DNA from: Cognatundibacterium griseum
GTDB taxonomy: Bacteria > Pseudomonadota > Gammaproteobacteria > Burkholderiales > Burkholderiaceae_D
Assembly (NCBI RefSeq): GCF_014284195.1
Contig: NZ_JACOGC010000005.1
Location: 248,001-312,000 of the forward strand
Reading direction: 5' to 3'
DNA: 64,000 nt
Position 1 is the stretch's first letter; each line of letters begins with the position of its first letter. A program made the position numbers and the translations under genes. Positions 18,192 through 28,616 of the stretch are shown here, one piece after another. The notes under the pieces were generated by a model that saw only the letters and a program-made list of their open reading frames with translations, ran no database searches and was not told the DNA's origin.

Positions 18192-19133
18192 TTAAAAAAT
18201 TCTTTCGTTAACAAACACCACATCACCGGGCAATACCGGATCGGTCAGATTGGCAGGAACTGCCTGTATATTGCCGCCATCCGATTTCCGGTAAATCAGC
18301 ATGCGCGACGTTGATCCCCTATCAGTCACGCCACCGCCAATCGCCAGAACGCGCATGATGTTCAGGTCGTTTTCAACCGGATACATACCTGGTCGCCGGA
18401 CTTCACCGTACACATAAAAATTCTTCTGCTGTCCAATAATCAGCACATCATTCGGCAAAACTGACTGCATCAATGCGGCCTGATTCTTTCCTTCCTCCAG
18501 ATCCAGCTTCAGGGAAAGCACCTCCTGAGCTGCCGTTGCGCCGGCAGAAGGTGTCCGGCGCAAGATGCGCAGACTTTTATCTGCCCTGGTCGTGGTTCCG
18601 CCCGCCAGACTCAGCGCATCCAGCATGGATACCGGGCCCTGCAAGGGATATCTTCCGGGGCGCAGCACTTCCCCCAGGACAGAAAAACTGCGGCTGATTT
18701 GCTGGGCGACTTTGACCGACACTTTCGGGTCCAGCAAATATTGTCCCTGTTCCAGCTTACGAGCAAATTGTGCGGCGACTTCGCTGGCGGTTTTACCTTT
18801 GACTTCAATCACGCCGACCAGCGGCAGCGTAATGATGCCGCTTGCCCCCACCAACACGTCAGCACTCATGTCAGGTTGTCCGAATACCGTAATCAGCAAC
18901 TGATCCCCCTCACCGATTACATCTGGAAATTGTGCTGACTGACTCAGCCCGGCATCAACCGGTTTATCCGGGATAGTGTCTGATGTTGAGGTCGTGGATG
19001 CAGGCGGTAACCTGCGCAGTTCAGCCTCCATCTTCAGCGGAGCAGCAGAATTCGTTTCCTGCGCAAAGAGCGCACTCCAGCCAAGACACAGCAGACAGGC
19101 AAGCAGCACTCGCCTTGCCAGGCATAAGTTCAT
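18192..19133 (-). CDS. EpsE-like polysaccharide export protein (Wza family)
   Basis: A protein of about 313 residues from the ATG at 19133, which gives a clean signal peptide ending near LFAQ; an upstream ATG at 19157 would add eight residues. It has the polysaccharide-export domain (about residues 75-165, IGEGDQLLITVFGQPDMS) followed by SLBB-type repeats with GEVLRPGRYPL and GEVRRPGMYPV. No lipobox cysteine is obvious. Such proteins form the periplasmic and outer-membrane channel for exopolysaccharide. It is the first gene of the epsE-epsF-epsG-glycosyltransferase operon. Confidence 0.92.
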   Translation of the reverse strand: MNLCLARRVLLACLLCLGWSALFAQETNSAAPLKMEAELRRLPPASTTSTSDTIPDKPVDAGLSQSAQFPDVIGEGDQLLITVFGQPDMSADVLVGASGIITLPLVGVIEVKGKTASEVAAQFARKLEQGQYLLDPKVSVKVAQQISRSFSVLGEVLRPGRYPLQGPVSMLDALSLAGGTTTRADKSLRILRRTPSAGATAAQEVLSLKLDLEEGKNQAALMQSVLPNDVLIIGQQKNFYVYGEVRRPGMYPVENDLNIMRVLAIGGGVTDRGSTSRMLIYRKSDGGNIQAVPANLTDPVLPGDVVFVNERIF

Positions 19134-19157
19134 TTTAACAATGAGAGGGAAGATCAT

Positions 19158-19482
19158 TACACACTAAAAAAAGAGTCAATCGGATTATTCTATCTTGCCA
19201 ATGCCGGTGAAACAGGATATTTCTCCTGAATGGACGAATAATACTCAGGCATTTTTTTGAGTGTGAAGAAATAAATGCCGCATAACAATTATTAACCATT
19301 AACAAATTGTAACTTAACTCTTGCTCATATAACATTGCCAGACGTATTTCATCGACGGGAACAAAAGTTATTTACTACCTGCCGTGCTTGGCGCGATGAG
19401 GAAAACAGTCAATCGTCCTGTCTGATGATGACTGTCTCTGCGCTTTAAGACACACCATGACGACAACCAGCATCATAAGTTC
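19158..19482. promoter_or_regulatory. Divergent promoter region between epsE operon and glycosyltransferase
   Basis: 325 AT-rich bases between divergent transcription units. GGCATTT/AAATGCC (about 19237-19276) and ACAGTCA/TGACTGT (around 19406-19436) are seven-base dyads, and ACAATT...AATTGT brackets a TTAACCATTAA core near 19290. These could be regulator sites for polysaccharide expression, but no single promoter stands out. Confidence 0.4.
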
Positions 19483-20478
19483 ATGCCTGCCCTGAGAGTG
19501 AAATACATTCTGCCAATGACTGAAAGCCCATCCATGACCACAACGCCGTCCATACCTGTCACTCCACCGTCTTCGCAGGACGTGTCCAGTCACCCACAGA
19601 CCGTGGTTCCGCTAGTCATCATTGCCCCCGTCAGGGATGAAGCCGGGCTGATTCGCCTGACGCTCGATTCCATGGTCAGACAGACCGTGAGGCCGGTTGA
19701 ATGGGTCATCGTGGATGACGGCTCAAAAGACGAGACACCTGAAATCGTCCGTGAATATGCCCAAAAATATCCCTTCATACGCCTGGTGCGGCGACCAGAC
19801 CGCGGATTCCGGAAAGTCGGCGGCGGGGTCGTTGCAGCCTTTAAATACGGCATCACCCAGATAGTAAACCAGGACTACGCCTACATTGCCAAACTCGATG
19901 GCGATATGTCTTTTGGTCCGCGCTACCTGGAAATCATGTTCGAAAAATTTGCAAACGACAGCAAACTGGCCGCCGTTTCAGGCAAAGTATTCCGGGAAGA
20001 AGGCGGAAAAAAAATCGAGGAAATCATCATTGATGAACATGTCGCCGGACAGTTCAAACTCTACCGCCGGGAAGCATTTGAACAAATCGGTGGCTTCGTG
20101 GAGGAAGTGCTGTGGGATGGCATCGACGTGCATACCGCCCGGATGAAAGGCTGGAACACGCTGAGTTTTTATCATCCTGATGCCATCCTGATGCACCACC
20201 GGCTGATGGGGTCATCCGATAAAAATGTGTATCGCGGCCGCTTGCGCTGGGGACGGGGTATCTGGTTTATGGGTTACCATCCTCTCTATGCAATCGCTTC
20301 CGGAATTTTCAGGATGCGGGAAAAACCGTTTGTTATCGGCGGCCTGCTGATTATTGCGGGTTATCTGGGTGCTGCACTGAAAGGTGCTCCCCGCTATGAC
20401 AATCCGGAGTTCAGACAACATTTACACCAATGGCAGTTGGCCCAGATCAAAAATCTGATATTCAAAAACAAAACCTGA
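19483..20478 (+). CDS. Family 2 glycosyltransferase
   Basis: A 331-residue GT2 enzyme with a GT-A domain: VIIAPVRDEAGLI, VEWVIVDDGSKDET (UDP-sugar binding) and IAKLDGDMSFGPRYLE with the DxD metal site, then an acceptor region with VLWDGIDVHTARMKGW. The tail has one hydrophobic stretch (about 285-300). It probably adds a sugar to the repeat unit, just before the priming transferase gene that follows 18 bases downstream. Starts at 19483 or 19516 (MTESPSMTTTP) are both possible; neither has a strong ribosome-binding site. Confidence 0.9.
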   Translation: MPALRVKYILPMTESPSMTTTPSIPVTPPSSQDVSSHPQTVVPLVIIAPVRDEAGLIRLTLDSMVRQTVRPVEWVIVDDGSKDETPEIVREYAQKYPFIRLVRRPDRGFRKVGGGVVAAFKYGITQIVNQDYAYIAKLDGDMSFGPRYLEIMFEKFANDSKLAAVSGKVFREEGGKKIEEIIIDEHVAGQFKLYRREAFEQIGGFVEEVLWDGIDVHTARMKGWNTLSFYHPDAILMHHRLMGSSDKNVYRGRLRWGRGIWFMGYHPLYAIASGIFRMREKPFVIGGLLIIAGYLGAALKGAPRYDNPEFRQHLHQWQLAQIKNLIFKNKT

Positions 20479-20496
20479 TAAAACCCAGTTCAGTTT

Positions 20497-21915
20497 ATGT
20501 TCAATTCTTATTCTCCGGAACGATCATCCCAGCCGGCACATCTGCTTTCTGTATTGATAGGGATATTGTTCGGATCAGTCATCTGCATAACCTTATTTGC
20601 CATCATTATTAATGTCGAGCATGTCGAACCAGAGATTTTTGGCGTACGCCTGCTGATTGCAGCACTCACCAGCGTGATTGTGTTTTCCAGTCATCACCTG
20701 CTGAATGCCCTGCAGACCAAAAAGCCACTGACCATATTTCCCAAACTGACCTGGCGCTGGTTTGTCGTTTTCATGGTGGTTTTACTGACCGCTTATGTTG
20801 ATAAAGCGGCAGAACAACTATCGCGTCTGGTGATGTTGCTGTGGCTGGCAATCACACCTTTCGCACTGATGCTGACAGCAATACTGGTCCGGACTACCGC
20901 GATCCTGTACTACTCGAATCCGGCGCGCCGCCGTAAGGCCGTGATCGTGTGGGCTAATTCAGCCTGTGCTGATCTGGTCAAGGAGTTACGCAGCTCCCCG
21001 CTGGCCGCTATTGATGTGATCGGTTTTTTTGATAACCGGAGCGATGCCCGCCCTCCCGCACATTTAAAAAAGCTGGGCAATCTGAATGAGGCCGTTGACT
21101 GGATCGTGGATCCGGCGACCGGAAAAATCAACGTCGATGTGGTTTTTATCGGTCTTAGCAATAAAGAACCCGCAGAACTCATGGAAGTCATCGAAGTGTT
21201 ATATGACAGCACGGCAACCACTTATTTTGTTCCGGAGTCTGCCATTTTTGGAATGCCCGGCATCCAGCTGAGGGAACTTGCCGGGAAACCTGTCCTGGCC
21301 TCTTCCGAAACTCCATTCATCGGGCTGGCGGCGCTGCCCAAACGCTTGCTGGATCTGATCGGTGCCACGATTGGACTAATTTTATTGTCACCAGTCATGC
21401 TCGCCATTGCCATCGGTGTCCGACTCAGTTCGCCCGGCCCTGTTCTGTTCAGACAAAAGCGTTATGGTGTCGCCGGGAAACCGATTAATGTGTATAAATT
21501 CCGCAGCATGAAAGTGACGCAGGCGGATGTGCCGGTGATTCAGGCAAAGGTCGGGGATACCCGGGTCACCAAATTCGGCAGCTTCCTCCGCAAAACCTCG
21601 CTGGATGAATTGCCGCAGCTATTCAACGTACTCCAAGGTAATATGAGCCTGGTAGGCCCGCGTCCTCACGCGATTGAACACAATGAGCTATACCGGAAGC
21701 TCGTGACTGGTTATATGTTCCGTCACAAGATCAAACCGGGGATTACCGGCTGGGCCCAGGTTAATGGTCTCAGGGGAGAAACGGAAACGCTGGAAAAAAT
21801 GCAGGCCAGGGTCGATTACGATCTGTATTATCTCCAGAACTGGTCGATCTGGTTTGATATCGTCATTATCTGGCGCACCGTCAAGGTTCTGTTCGGTGAT
21901 AAAAACGCCTACTGA
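20497..21915 (+). CDS. Undecaprenyl-phosphate sugar phosphotransferase (WbaP/WcaJ type)
   Basis: A 472-residue polyprenyl glycosylphosphotransferase. About four or five membrane segments lie in the first 150 residues, then a CoA-binding-like Rossmann domain (about 145-260), a last membrane hairpin, and the catalytic domain from about 278 with [44 protein letters not shown] and VGPRP. It transfers a sugar-1-phosphate, often glucose, onto undecaprenyl phosphate and so starts repeat-unit synthesis. It ends 12 bases before the convergent FemAB-like gene. Confidence 0.95.
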   Translation: MFNSYSPERSSQPAHLLSVLIGILFGSVICITLFAIIINVEHVEPEIFGVRLLIAALTSVIVFSSHHLLNALQTKKPLTIFPKLTWRWFVVFMVVLLTAYVDKAAEQLSRLVMLLWLAITPFALMLTAILVRTTAILYYSNPARRRKAVIVWANSACADLVKELRSSPLAAIDVIGFFDNRSDARPPAHLKKLGNLNEAVDWIVDPATGKINVDVVFIGLSNKEPAELMEVIEVLYDSTATTYFVPESAIFGMPGIQLRELAGKPVLASSETPFIGLAALPKRLLDLIGATIGLILLSPVMLAIAIGVRLSSPGPVLFRQKRYGVAGKPINVYKFRSMKVTQADVPVIQAKVGDTRVTKFGSFLRKTSLDELPQLFNVLQGNMSLVGPRPHAIEHNELYRKLVTGYMFRHKIKPGITGWAQVNGLRGETETLEKMQARVDYDLYYLQNWSIWFDIVIIWRTVKVLFGDKNAY

Positions 21916-21927
21916 TTTCTGAAAATA

Positions 21928-22980
21928 TCAATGCTGTTTCCATTGACGGATCAACTTTCCAGCAGCTGACTGTTTGAGATTCTGCCGCAGCGAACGGTAG
22001 CACATCTGCACATCGCGAATCAGGCGCGGAGCAGCGATGGCTCCCTCGCAAAGGGGAATAAAATCAGTTGCGAAACGCTGTTTGTAAGCCTGCTCTCCCC
22101 GTCCCAGATCAATCAGGGTAATGCCATGCTGCTGCGCCTCTCTGGCACAAGCAGCAAGTAGAATCAGGCCCGGCGAAAACTCGGCATAATCCGTGTCATA
22201 CCATGGAAACCAGTAATGCAACACCTGGCCGGAGCGCATACCAAAATGAGCCGCCACCAGATGATCTCCTGCATGCAGGGTTGAAAGCATGCCGGAAAAT
22301 TCCGGTGTAGTCTGCTCAAAAATATCATTCACTGCGTCGCGTATCCATGGCACGGCAAATATGTCATGTTGCGCCCCCACTGTTTTAATAAACTGAGCTG
22401 ACTTTCCCTTCAATAAGGCCAGGAAGTCATCACGGCTGCGGGACTCCATCACAAAGCGCAACGGCCCAGCCTTTTTTTCCAGCTTGCGCTGATTGGTTTC
22501 TGTTTTCTTGAATAAAGAAGCATCGCGCAATTGAGTCAGCGTCTGGATATATGCATCAAACCCTCCCGCCAGATTCAATGTCAGCGAACGGCTCTGCTCC
22601 CAGGAAAACGCAGCAAACTCCCTGCGCTCCGCAGGCATGTGATTAAAGCCCATATAATGAACCTGCGCTGCACGTAACATCTCTCCGACAGAAAGCATCA
22701 TTCCGGGCGAACATACCGGCCCCTGATAGTCAGTCAGACTGCCGCCAACCGGCCCGGCAACAAAGGCACTCTTACGCTGGAAAGGGAAAAATCCAATAAT
22801 CTGATTGTGATCTTCGATCACCAGAACCCTGACATCTGGCTGTGCCACAGCCATGATTCTGGTGTAAGCCGGATGATAATACGGACTTTGAAAAACAGGT
22901 GACAGGCTACGCTGATGCTGCCATACACGCTCCAAAGCAACATCAATTTCATCGACACTGATCTGGCTGAATTTCATCAT
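21928..22980 (-). CDS. FemAB/CelD-like GNAT-fold acetyltransferase
   Basis: A 350-residue protein resembling the BioF2/CelD-like acetyltransferase family. VLVIEDHNQIIGFFPFQRK and a second half with FSGMLSTLHAGDHLVAAHFGMRSG and WYDTDYAEFSPGLILLAACAREA are the two related GNAT-fold halves. Family members are common in exopolysaccharide and cellulose gene groups and are thought to acylate sugars or peptides; the acceptor here is unknown. It overlaps the yihY-like gene by four bases and so is translated with it, although functional linkage to that gene is not evident. Confidence 0.78.
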   Translation of the reverse strand: MMKFSQISVDEIDVALERVWQHQRSLSPVFQSPYYHPAYTRIMAVAQPDVRVLVIEDHNQIIGFFPFQRKSAFVAGPVGGSLTDYQGPVCSPGMMLSVGEMLRAAQVHYMGFNHMPAERREFAAFSWEQSRSLTLNLAGGFDAYIQTLTQLRDASLFKKTETNQRKLEKKAGPLRFVMESRSRDDFLALLKGKSAQFIKTVGAQHDIFAVPWIRDAVNDIFEQTTPEFSGMLSTLHAGDHLVAAHFGMRSGQVLHYWFPWYDTDYAEFSPGLILLAACAREAQQHGITLIDLGRGEQAYKQRFATDFIPLCEGAIAAPRLIRDVQMCYRSLRQNLKQSAAGKLIRQWKQH

Positions 22981-24254
22981 TGCGCGGATGCACTGCTGTT
23001 CATGTTTAAAAAATATTGCTCCAGATTTTTTTGCAGGCTGGACTCAATCACTTCCTCTACCAACGCCGACAACTGACTACCCCGCACCGGTTCAAATACG
23101 AATACCTTATACACATCAGCCAGCTTGAGCACACCGGGATGAATCGCCAAGGTCCACAATTCGCTCCCCTCCCCGCCACTCCGCCACCATGCTGCAGATT
23201 GACTCTGGGACAGATCGGGAGTGATTTTTGCCACCCACCCCATTTCCAGCATTCTTTCCAGCAAACCTTCAATTTCGTCCAGGCCAAACCGGGTCTCCAG
23301 CCGGATTTCCGATACCTGAACAATTGCATTGCTTTCTTTTGCTCTTGCCCTGACCAGGACACGAAGGATATTCATGGCATCTTCAAAAGCGCTGCCCGGT
23401 GTAGGGACATGCCACCAACGCTCATACTTCACGACAGGTAATGCCGCCGCAATCACTGCGCCAATCAACGTAATGAGCCACGATAAATAAATCCACACCA
23501 GAAATATCGGAATAGCTGCCAAAGCACCATACACAATAGTGTAAGTTGGAAAATGCGTGACGAAGATAGCAAATCCACGCTTGGCAATCTCAAATGCACA
23601 TCCTGCAAACAGGCCGCCCCAGGCGGCATCGCGCCAGTTGACTGTGCGGTTTGGTACCGACATATACAGCAGTGTAAAAGCGCCGGTCGTAAACAAAATT
23701 GAGATCAGGGTGAAAACCATTCCGCCCAAAAATGGCACTGTGCCGACCATGCCACTGGTCGCCGTGAACAGATAGGAAGTAATCGAAATCGAGCCACCGA
23801 TCAGCAATGGCCCCAGCGTCACAATCGCCCAGTACACCAGAATCCGCTGAAACAGCGGACGGGAGCGCTTGACCTGCCAGATCTGATTGAATGAACGATC
23901 AATCATCGCCATTGTTGTCACCGCCGTCAGCATTAATGCAATACCGCCGACTGCGGATAGTCTGGTGGCCTTGGTTGCAAACTGCGTCAGATAACCGAGT
24001 ATCGTATTTGCAATTCCCTTCGGCATCAGATTCTGTACAAAATACGCCTCCAGCGAGGCGCGGAATGTATTAAACAAGGGAAAAGCTGTGAAAATCGCCA
24101 GTGCAACCGTCAGAATAGGCACCAGTGCCAATACGGTCGTAAAAGTCAGACTGCCAGCCACCTGCGGCAAACGTCCCTCACGCAAACGGCGACGTGCAAA
24201 CTGAAACAGATTCTGTAAATGCTTCCAAGATAATCCTGGCATAAAATTCTTCAT
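22977..24254 (-). CDS. YihY/BrkB family inner-membrane protein
   Basis: A 425-residue protein with about six membrane segments in residues 30-275 (SLTFTTVLALVPILTVALAIF and GALAAIPIFLVWIYLSW are characteristic) and a C-terminal cytoplasmic tail of about 150 residues. The tail looks like a winged-helix fold near EIRLETRFGLDEIEGLLERML. The family was once misnamed ribonuclease BN; its true role is unknown. The start ATG at 24254 is divergent from wrbA. It is first of a two-gene unit with the FemAB-like gene. Confidence 0.9.
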   Translation of the reverse strand: MKNFMPGLSWKHLQNLFQFARRRLREGRLPQVAGSLTFTTVLALVPILTVALAIFTAFPLFNTFRASLEAYFVQNLMPKGIANTILGYLTQFATKATRLSAVGGIALMLTAVTTMAMIDRSFNQIWQVKRSRPLFQRILVYWAIVTLGPLLIGGSISITSYLFTATSGMVGTVPFLGGMVFTLISILFTTGAFTLLYMSVPNRTVNWRDAAWGGLFAGCAFEIAKRGFAIFVTHFPTYTIVYGALAAIPIFLVWIYLSWLITLIGAVIAAALPVVKYERWWHVPTPGSAFEDAMNILRVLVRARAKESNAIVQVSEIRLETRFGLDEIEGLLERMLEMGWVAKITPDLSQSQSAAWWRSGGEGSELWTLAIHPGVLKLADVYKVFVFEPVRGSQLSALVEEVIESSLQKNLEQYFLNMNSSASAQ

Positions 24255-24280
24255 TCCTTACACAAGGCTGCTATTTTACT

Positions 24281-25296
<1,016 letters not shown>

Positions 25297-25310
<14 letters not shown>

Positions 25311-26706
25311 TTTTTTAAATCTGTGTCGCCAAGTCACCGGAGCAGATCATGTAGTCACCGATGCGGATTCTCTGCAAGCTTACGAATCCGAATGGCGGCA
25401 ACGCATAAAAGGCAAAGCACTGGCAGCAGTCCGCCCGGGCTCTACCGAAGAAGTCGCACAGATCGTCCGTCTATGTCAGCAGTTCAGGGTTCCGCTCGTA
25501 CCACAGGGAGGTAATACCGGGTTGGTGTACGGCAGCATTCCCGACCATCAGGGCAACGCCGTGGTGCTGTCCCTGAAACGGATGCAGACAATCCGCGAGC
25601 TGGACATAGACAATGAAACGATCACTGCGGAAGCAGGCTGCCTGCTCGCACAAGTGCAACAGGCGGCTGCAGATGCAGGAAAACTATACCCTTTATCGCT
25701 GGCATCGGAAGGAAGCTGCACAATAGGCGGGAATTTATCCACCAATGCCGGCGGAACCGCCGTGCTGCGTTACGGAAATGCCAGAGAATTATGCCTGGGG
25801 CTGGAAGTGGTGACTGCCAACGGCGATATCTGGCATGGACTCAAAGGGCTGCGCAAAGACAACACCGGATATGATCTGAAAAATTTATATATCGGTGCGG
25901 AGGGCACACTCGGAGTCATCACTGCCGCCACTTTAAAATTATTCCCGGCGCCGCGGGCCAGCTGCACGGCCTTGGCTGCCGTTGCGACACCGGATGCAGC
26001 CTTGCGCTTATTAAATGCGGCCAAAAATCATCTGGGCCCGACCTTAACAGGTTTTGAGTTGATATCGGACTTTTGCCTGCAATTGGTGCTCAGACATTTT
26101 CCAGAGCTGCGTCATCCATTCCAGCAAACTTCTCCATATTACGTACTACTTGAAATTGCCAGTCATGAATCGCAGGAACATGCGGCCGGATTATTGCTGG
26201 ATCTGCTGGAAAAAGAGTCCGCCCAAAATCAGCTGCAGGATGCCGTCATTGCGGAATCAAGCCGTCAGGCACAAACCTTGTGGAGCCTCAGAGAAAATAT
26301 TTCGATGGCCCAGGCTGCGGAAGGGAAAAATATCAAACATGATATCGCCGTCCCGGCCTCATCCATTCCGGCATTCATTGCAGAAACCGATGCGCTGCTG
26401 CACCGGCACTTCCCCGGGTGCCGCATTGTCTGCTTTGGGCATATGGGGGATGGCAATCTGCATTACAACATCTCCGCGCCCAAACACACCGGCGATATTT
26501 TTTTAAAACAACAGGAGCCAATTAACCGTATCGTGCATGATCAGGTTCAGCGGTTTAACGGTTCAATTTCCGCGGAACACGGTTTGGGAACATTAAAGAA
26601 AGAAGAGATCCGACGCTACAAATCCACGATCGAACTGAATCTGATGCAAACCATCAAAACCGCACTCGATCCGCACAATCTCATGAATCCTGGAAAAGTT
26701 CTGTAA
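25297..26706 (+). CDS. FAD-linked oxidase, D-2-hydroxyacid dehydrogenase type
   Basis: A 469-residue enzyme with an N-terminal FAD-binding PCMH domain (about 40-215, VPQGGNTGLVYGSIP, GGNLSTNAGGT, GAEGTLGVIT) and a C-terminal FAD-oxidase domain with CFGHMGDGNLHYN and SISAEHGLG, whose His residues bind metal and substrate. The family includes D-lactate, D-2-hydroxyglutarate and glycolate dehydrogenases; substrate cannot be fixed from sequence alone. It is last of the wrbA-DUF2069-oxidase unit. Length is typical of D-2-hydroxyglutarate dehydrogenase-like members. Confidence 0.9.
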
Positions 26707-26722
26707 CCAGAAAGGAGCCCCT

Positions 26723-27193
26723 ATGTCTCAGCCTGATAACCCTTTTCTGTTGAAACTGAGTTCCCTTATTTTCCTGTTGACGCTTTCAGGCAGCAGTCTG
26801 GCAACGGTTTACCGCTGTGAGCAGCAAGGAAAAATTCAGTATAGTCAGACGCCCTGCCCGTCCGGGCAAACAGGACAGGTATTGCATCAACCACTTTCTT
26901 CAGTTCCCTCCGAATCGGAAAGAGTGCAGGCTACCGGGGTCGCAAATCAGGAAAAAGCTGCGGCCAATAAGCTGGAAAAAGACCGGCATACCAGAGAGCA
27001 AAAACAGGAACGGGAGCTCCGCCAACTCAGCGCACAACGGGAAAAACAAAAAAGCCAGTGCGAGCGGGCACAACTTCAGGTGAAATGGGCGAACGAAGAC
27101 GTACACCGGGCACAACCCAAAGCAGAGACCAGAGCAAAACAAAAACTAAAGCGGGCGAATGAAAAAGCTGCTCTGGCTTGCCGTCACTCCTGA
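26723..27193 (+). CDS. DUF4124-domain periplasmic protein with coiled-coil tail
   Basis: A 156-residue exported protein: signal peptide of about 28 residues (LIFLLTLSGSSLA), then ATVYRCEQQGKIQYSQTPCPSGQ, the DUF4124 motif with two cysteines, and a charged Lys/Glu/Arg-rich helical tail (about 70-150). Function is unknown; such proteins are common in betaproteobacteria. An AGGAG site precedes the ATG. It overlaps the convergent FUSC-type gene by ten bases at the 3-prime ends. Confidence 0.75.
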   Translation: MSQPDNPFLLKLSSLIFLLTLSGSSLATVYRCEQQGKIQYSQTPCPSGQTGQVLHQPLSSVPSESERVQATGVANQEKAAANKLEKDRHTREQKQERELRQLSAQREKQKSQCERAQLQVKWANEDVHRAQPKAETRAKQKLKRANEKAALACRHS

Positions 27194-28275
27194 GCCGCTT
27201 TCATTTTCCTGGCGGCATAGCTGAGCATACCTGGATGATGCATGATGCTGCCACCAACAAAACCGACCACACTGCCGATCACAATATCTGACAGCCTTGT
27301 CATCACCAGCGTTTCCGGGGGAATGTGAATCGTCCCGCCCTCAGCAAACAGCATCGTCATCGGCGTGATAAAAATCACTGCCAGACCATAGTTCCTGACC
27401 ACCAGTGACTCTACAATAAAATTCAGAAGAACAATACTGACTGCATACGTCCAGACATTCAGGGAAAGTGAAAAAACCATCCATGCCAGCCCCATGCCCA
27501 GTGCGGTTCCTGTGATCCTGTGAATATTCCGGTGCCAGACCGATCTGAAATTCGCGCCCTGCATGATCGCCAGACAGGAAACCGGTACCCAGTAAGGATT
27601 AGGCAATTTGAGCATCAGCGACAGTAAATAAGAACCGCCGACAAAAAAACCAACGACACCCGCCTCCAAGGTGATTAAAAATAACTCCTGCTTTGAACGC
27701 GATGGCTTTGAGGGCTGCGTCAGCCCTAATACCGGTCCGGGAAAAACAATCAGTGTGTAAATAAAGGCGACCAGGCAAGACAGCATGCATCCCAACGCGA
27801 GCAGGCCGATCCTGACCGGAATCAACGCAACATCAAAAGGTAAAGTGCTGCCAATTGTCGCCATAAAAATAAAGAAAAAACTGCCGGGCGGGGAAATCGA
27901 ATAATAGCGGCAGATGATTTCAACAAGCACGACGGTCAGCGCCAGCACGATCGTAGACAAATAGGGGTTGATGCCAGCGACGATCGCCAGCGTGAAACAC
28001 GCCAGGAAACCGAAAGTACACATCATCAGACTCTGCATACGGTGAACCAGCGCGGTCTTGGGCAGATATAAAATCACCAGCGTTCCCATACATACCAGCA
28101 AAGCATAATCCATCCGGCCATAATAGGCACCGGTAAAGACGGGAATCGCCATACAGACAGAAGCAACGAATGCAATATGCCACGGACGCGAAGGTGTATT
28201 CAGCCGCAGCAAATGCCTTACCTCATCCGCCAGATGGCTGAACCATATCCGGATCCGGGTTTTATCAATACGCAT
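27184..28275 (-). CDS. FUSC-family inner-membrane protein (aromatic-acid exporter-like)
   Basis: A 363-residue protein with two blocks of membrane segments: about five or six in residues 35-185 and another set in 215-345, separated by a basic loop (PSKPSRSKQEL). This is the duplicated layout of the fusaric-acid-resistance/YccS/AaeB superfamily, here without the long cytoplasmic domains. Export of an organic acid is a plausible role but not proven. It is a single gene whose 3-prime end overlaps the DUF4124 gene. Confidence 0.8.
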   Translation of the reverse strand: MRIDKTRIRIWFSHLADEVRHLLRLNTPSRPWHIAFVASVCMAIPVFTGAYYGRMDYALLVCMGTLVILYLPKTALVHRMQSLMMCTFGFLACFTLAIVAGINPYLSTIVLALTVVLVEIICRYYSISPPGSFFFIFMATIGSTLPFDVALIPVRIGLLALGCMLSCLVAFIYTLIVFPGPVLGLTQPSKPSRSKQELFLITLEAGVVGFFVGGSYLLSLMLKLPNPYWVPVSCLAIMQGANFRSVWHRNIHRITGTALGMGLAWMVFSLSLNVWTYAVSIVLLNFIVESLVVRNYGLAVIFITPMTMLFAEGGTIHIPPETLVMTRLSDIVIGSVVGFVGGSIMHHPGMLSYAARKMKAAQE

Positions 28276-28616
28276 TATTCCTTTGCTCCATCTCTCATTT
28301 TCCGGCTTACTGACAATTGAAGTGTCAGCCTGAAAACAGTCTTTACCTGCTTATGCGTAGTTTATCTCACATCCGGAATCCATGAGATCGCAGCGGCGTA
28401 ATTCCATGGTCAATAATTCAGGGTAATTTGAGCCTGAAGCCACCAACTCTTAACAAGGACAGTATTGATTTCAATGCATAGCCTGAGTGATGAAGACGTG
28501 TGGCTTCCGTGCCCTCCCGGAAAGGAGAAGTAAGCACGGGAGCCACGCATCTGCGAACAGAAATCATCGGGAAAATGGAAAAAGAAAATACCATCGCGTT
28601 TCAATTCAGGTGGACC
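28276..28616 (-). other. Non-coding stretch between the outer-membrane protein gene and the FUSC gene, with a long hairpin
   Basis: 341 bases with no recognisable gene. It contains the hairpin at 28498-28548: GTGTGGCT and CCGTGC pair with GCACGG and AGCCACGC, and CTCC pairs with GGAG inside the loop. It could be a factor-independent terminator without a clear T-run, or a structured leader of the FUSC gene about 220 bases ahead of its start. It matches no riboswitch consensus that I can recall. Confidence 0.4.

Noticed and set aside
28276-28616. Cobalamin, molybdenum-cofactor or manganese riboswitch ahead of the FUSC gene
   Set aside because: I compared the remembered core motifs of these classes and none is present in order.
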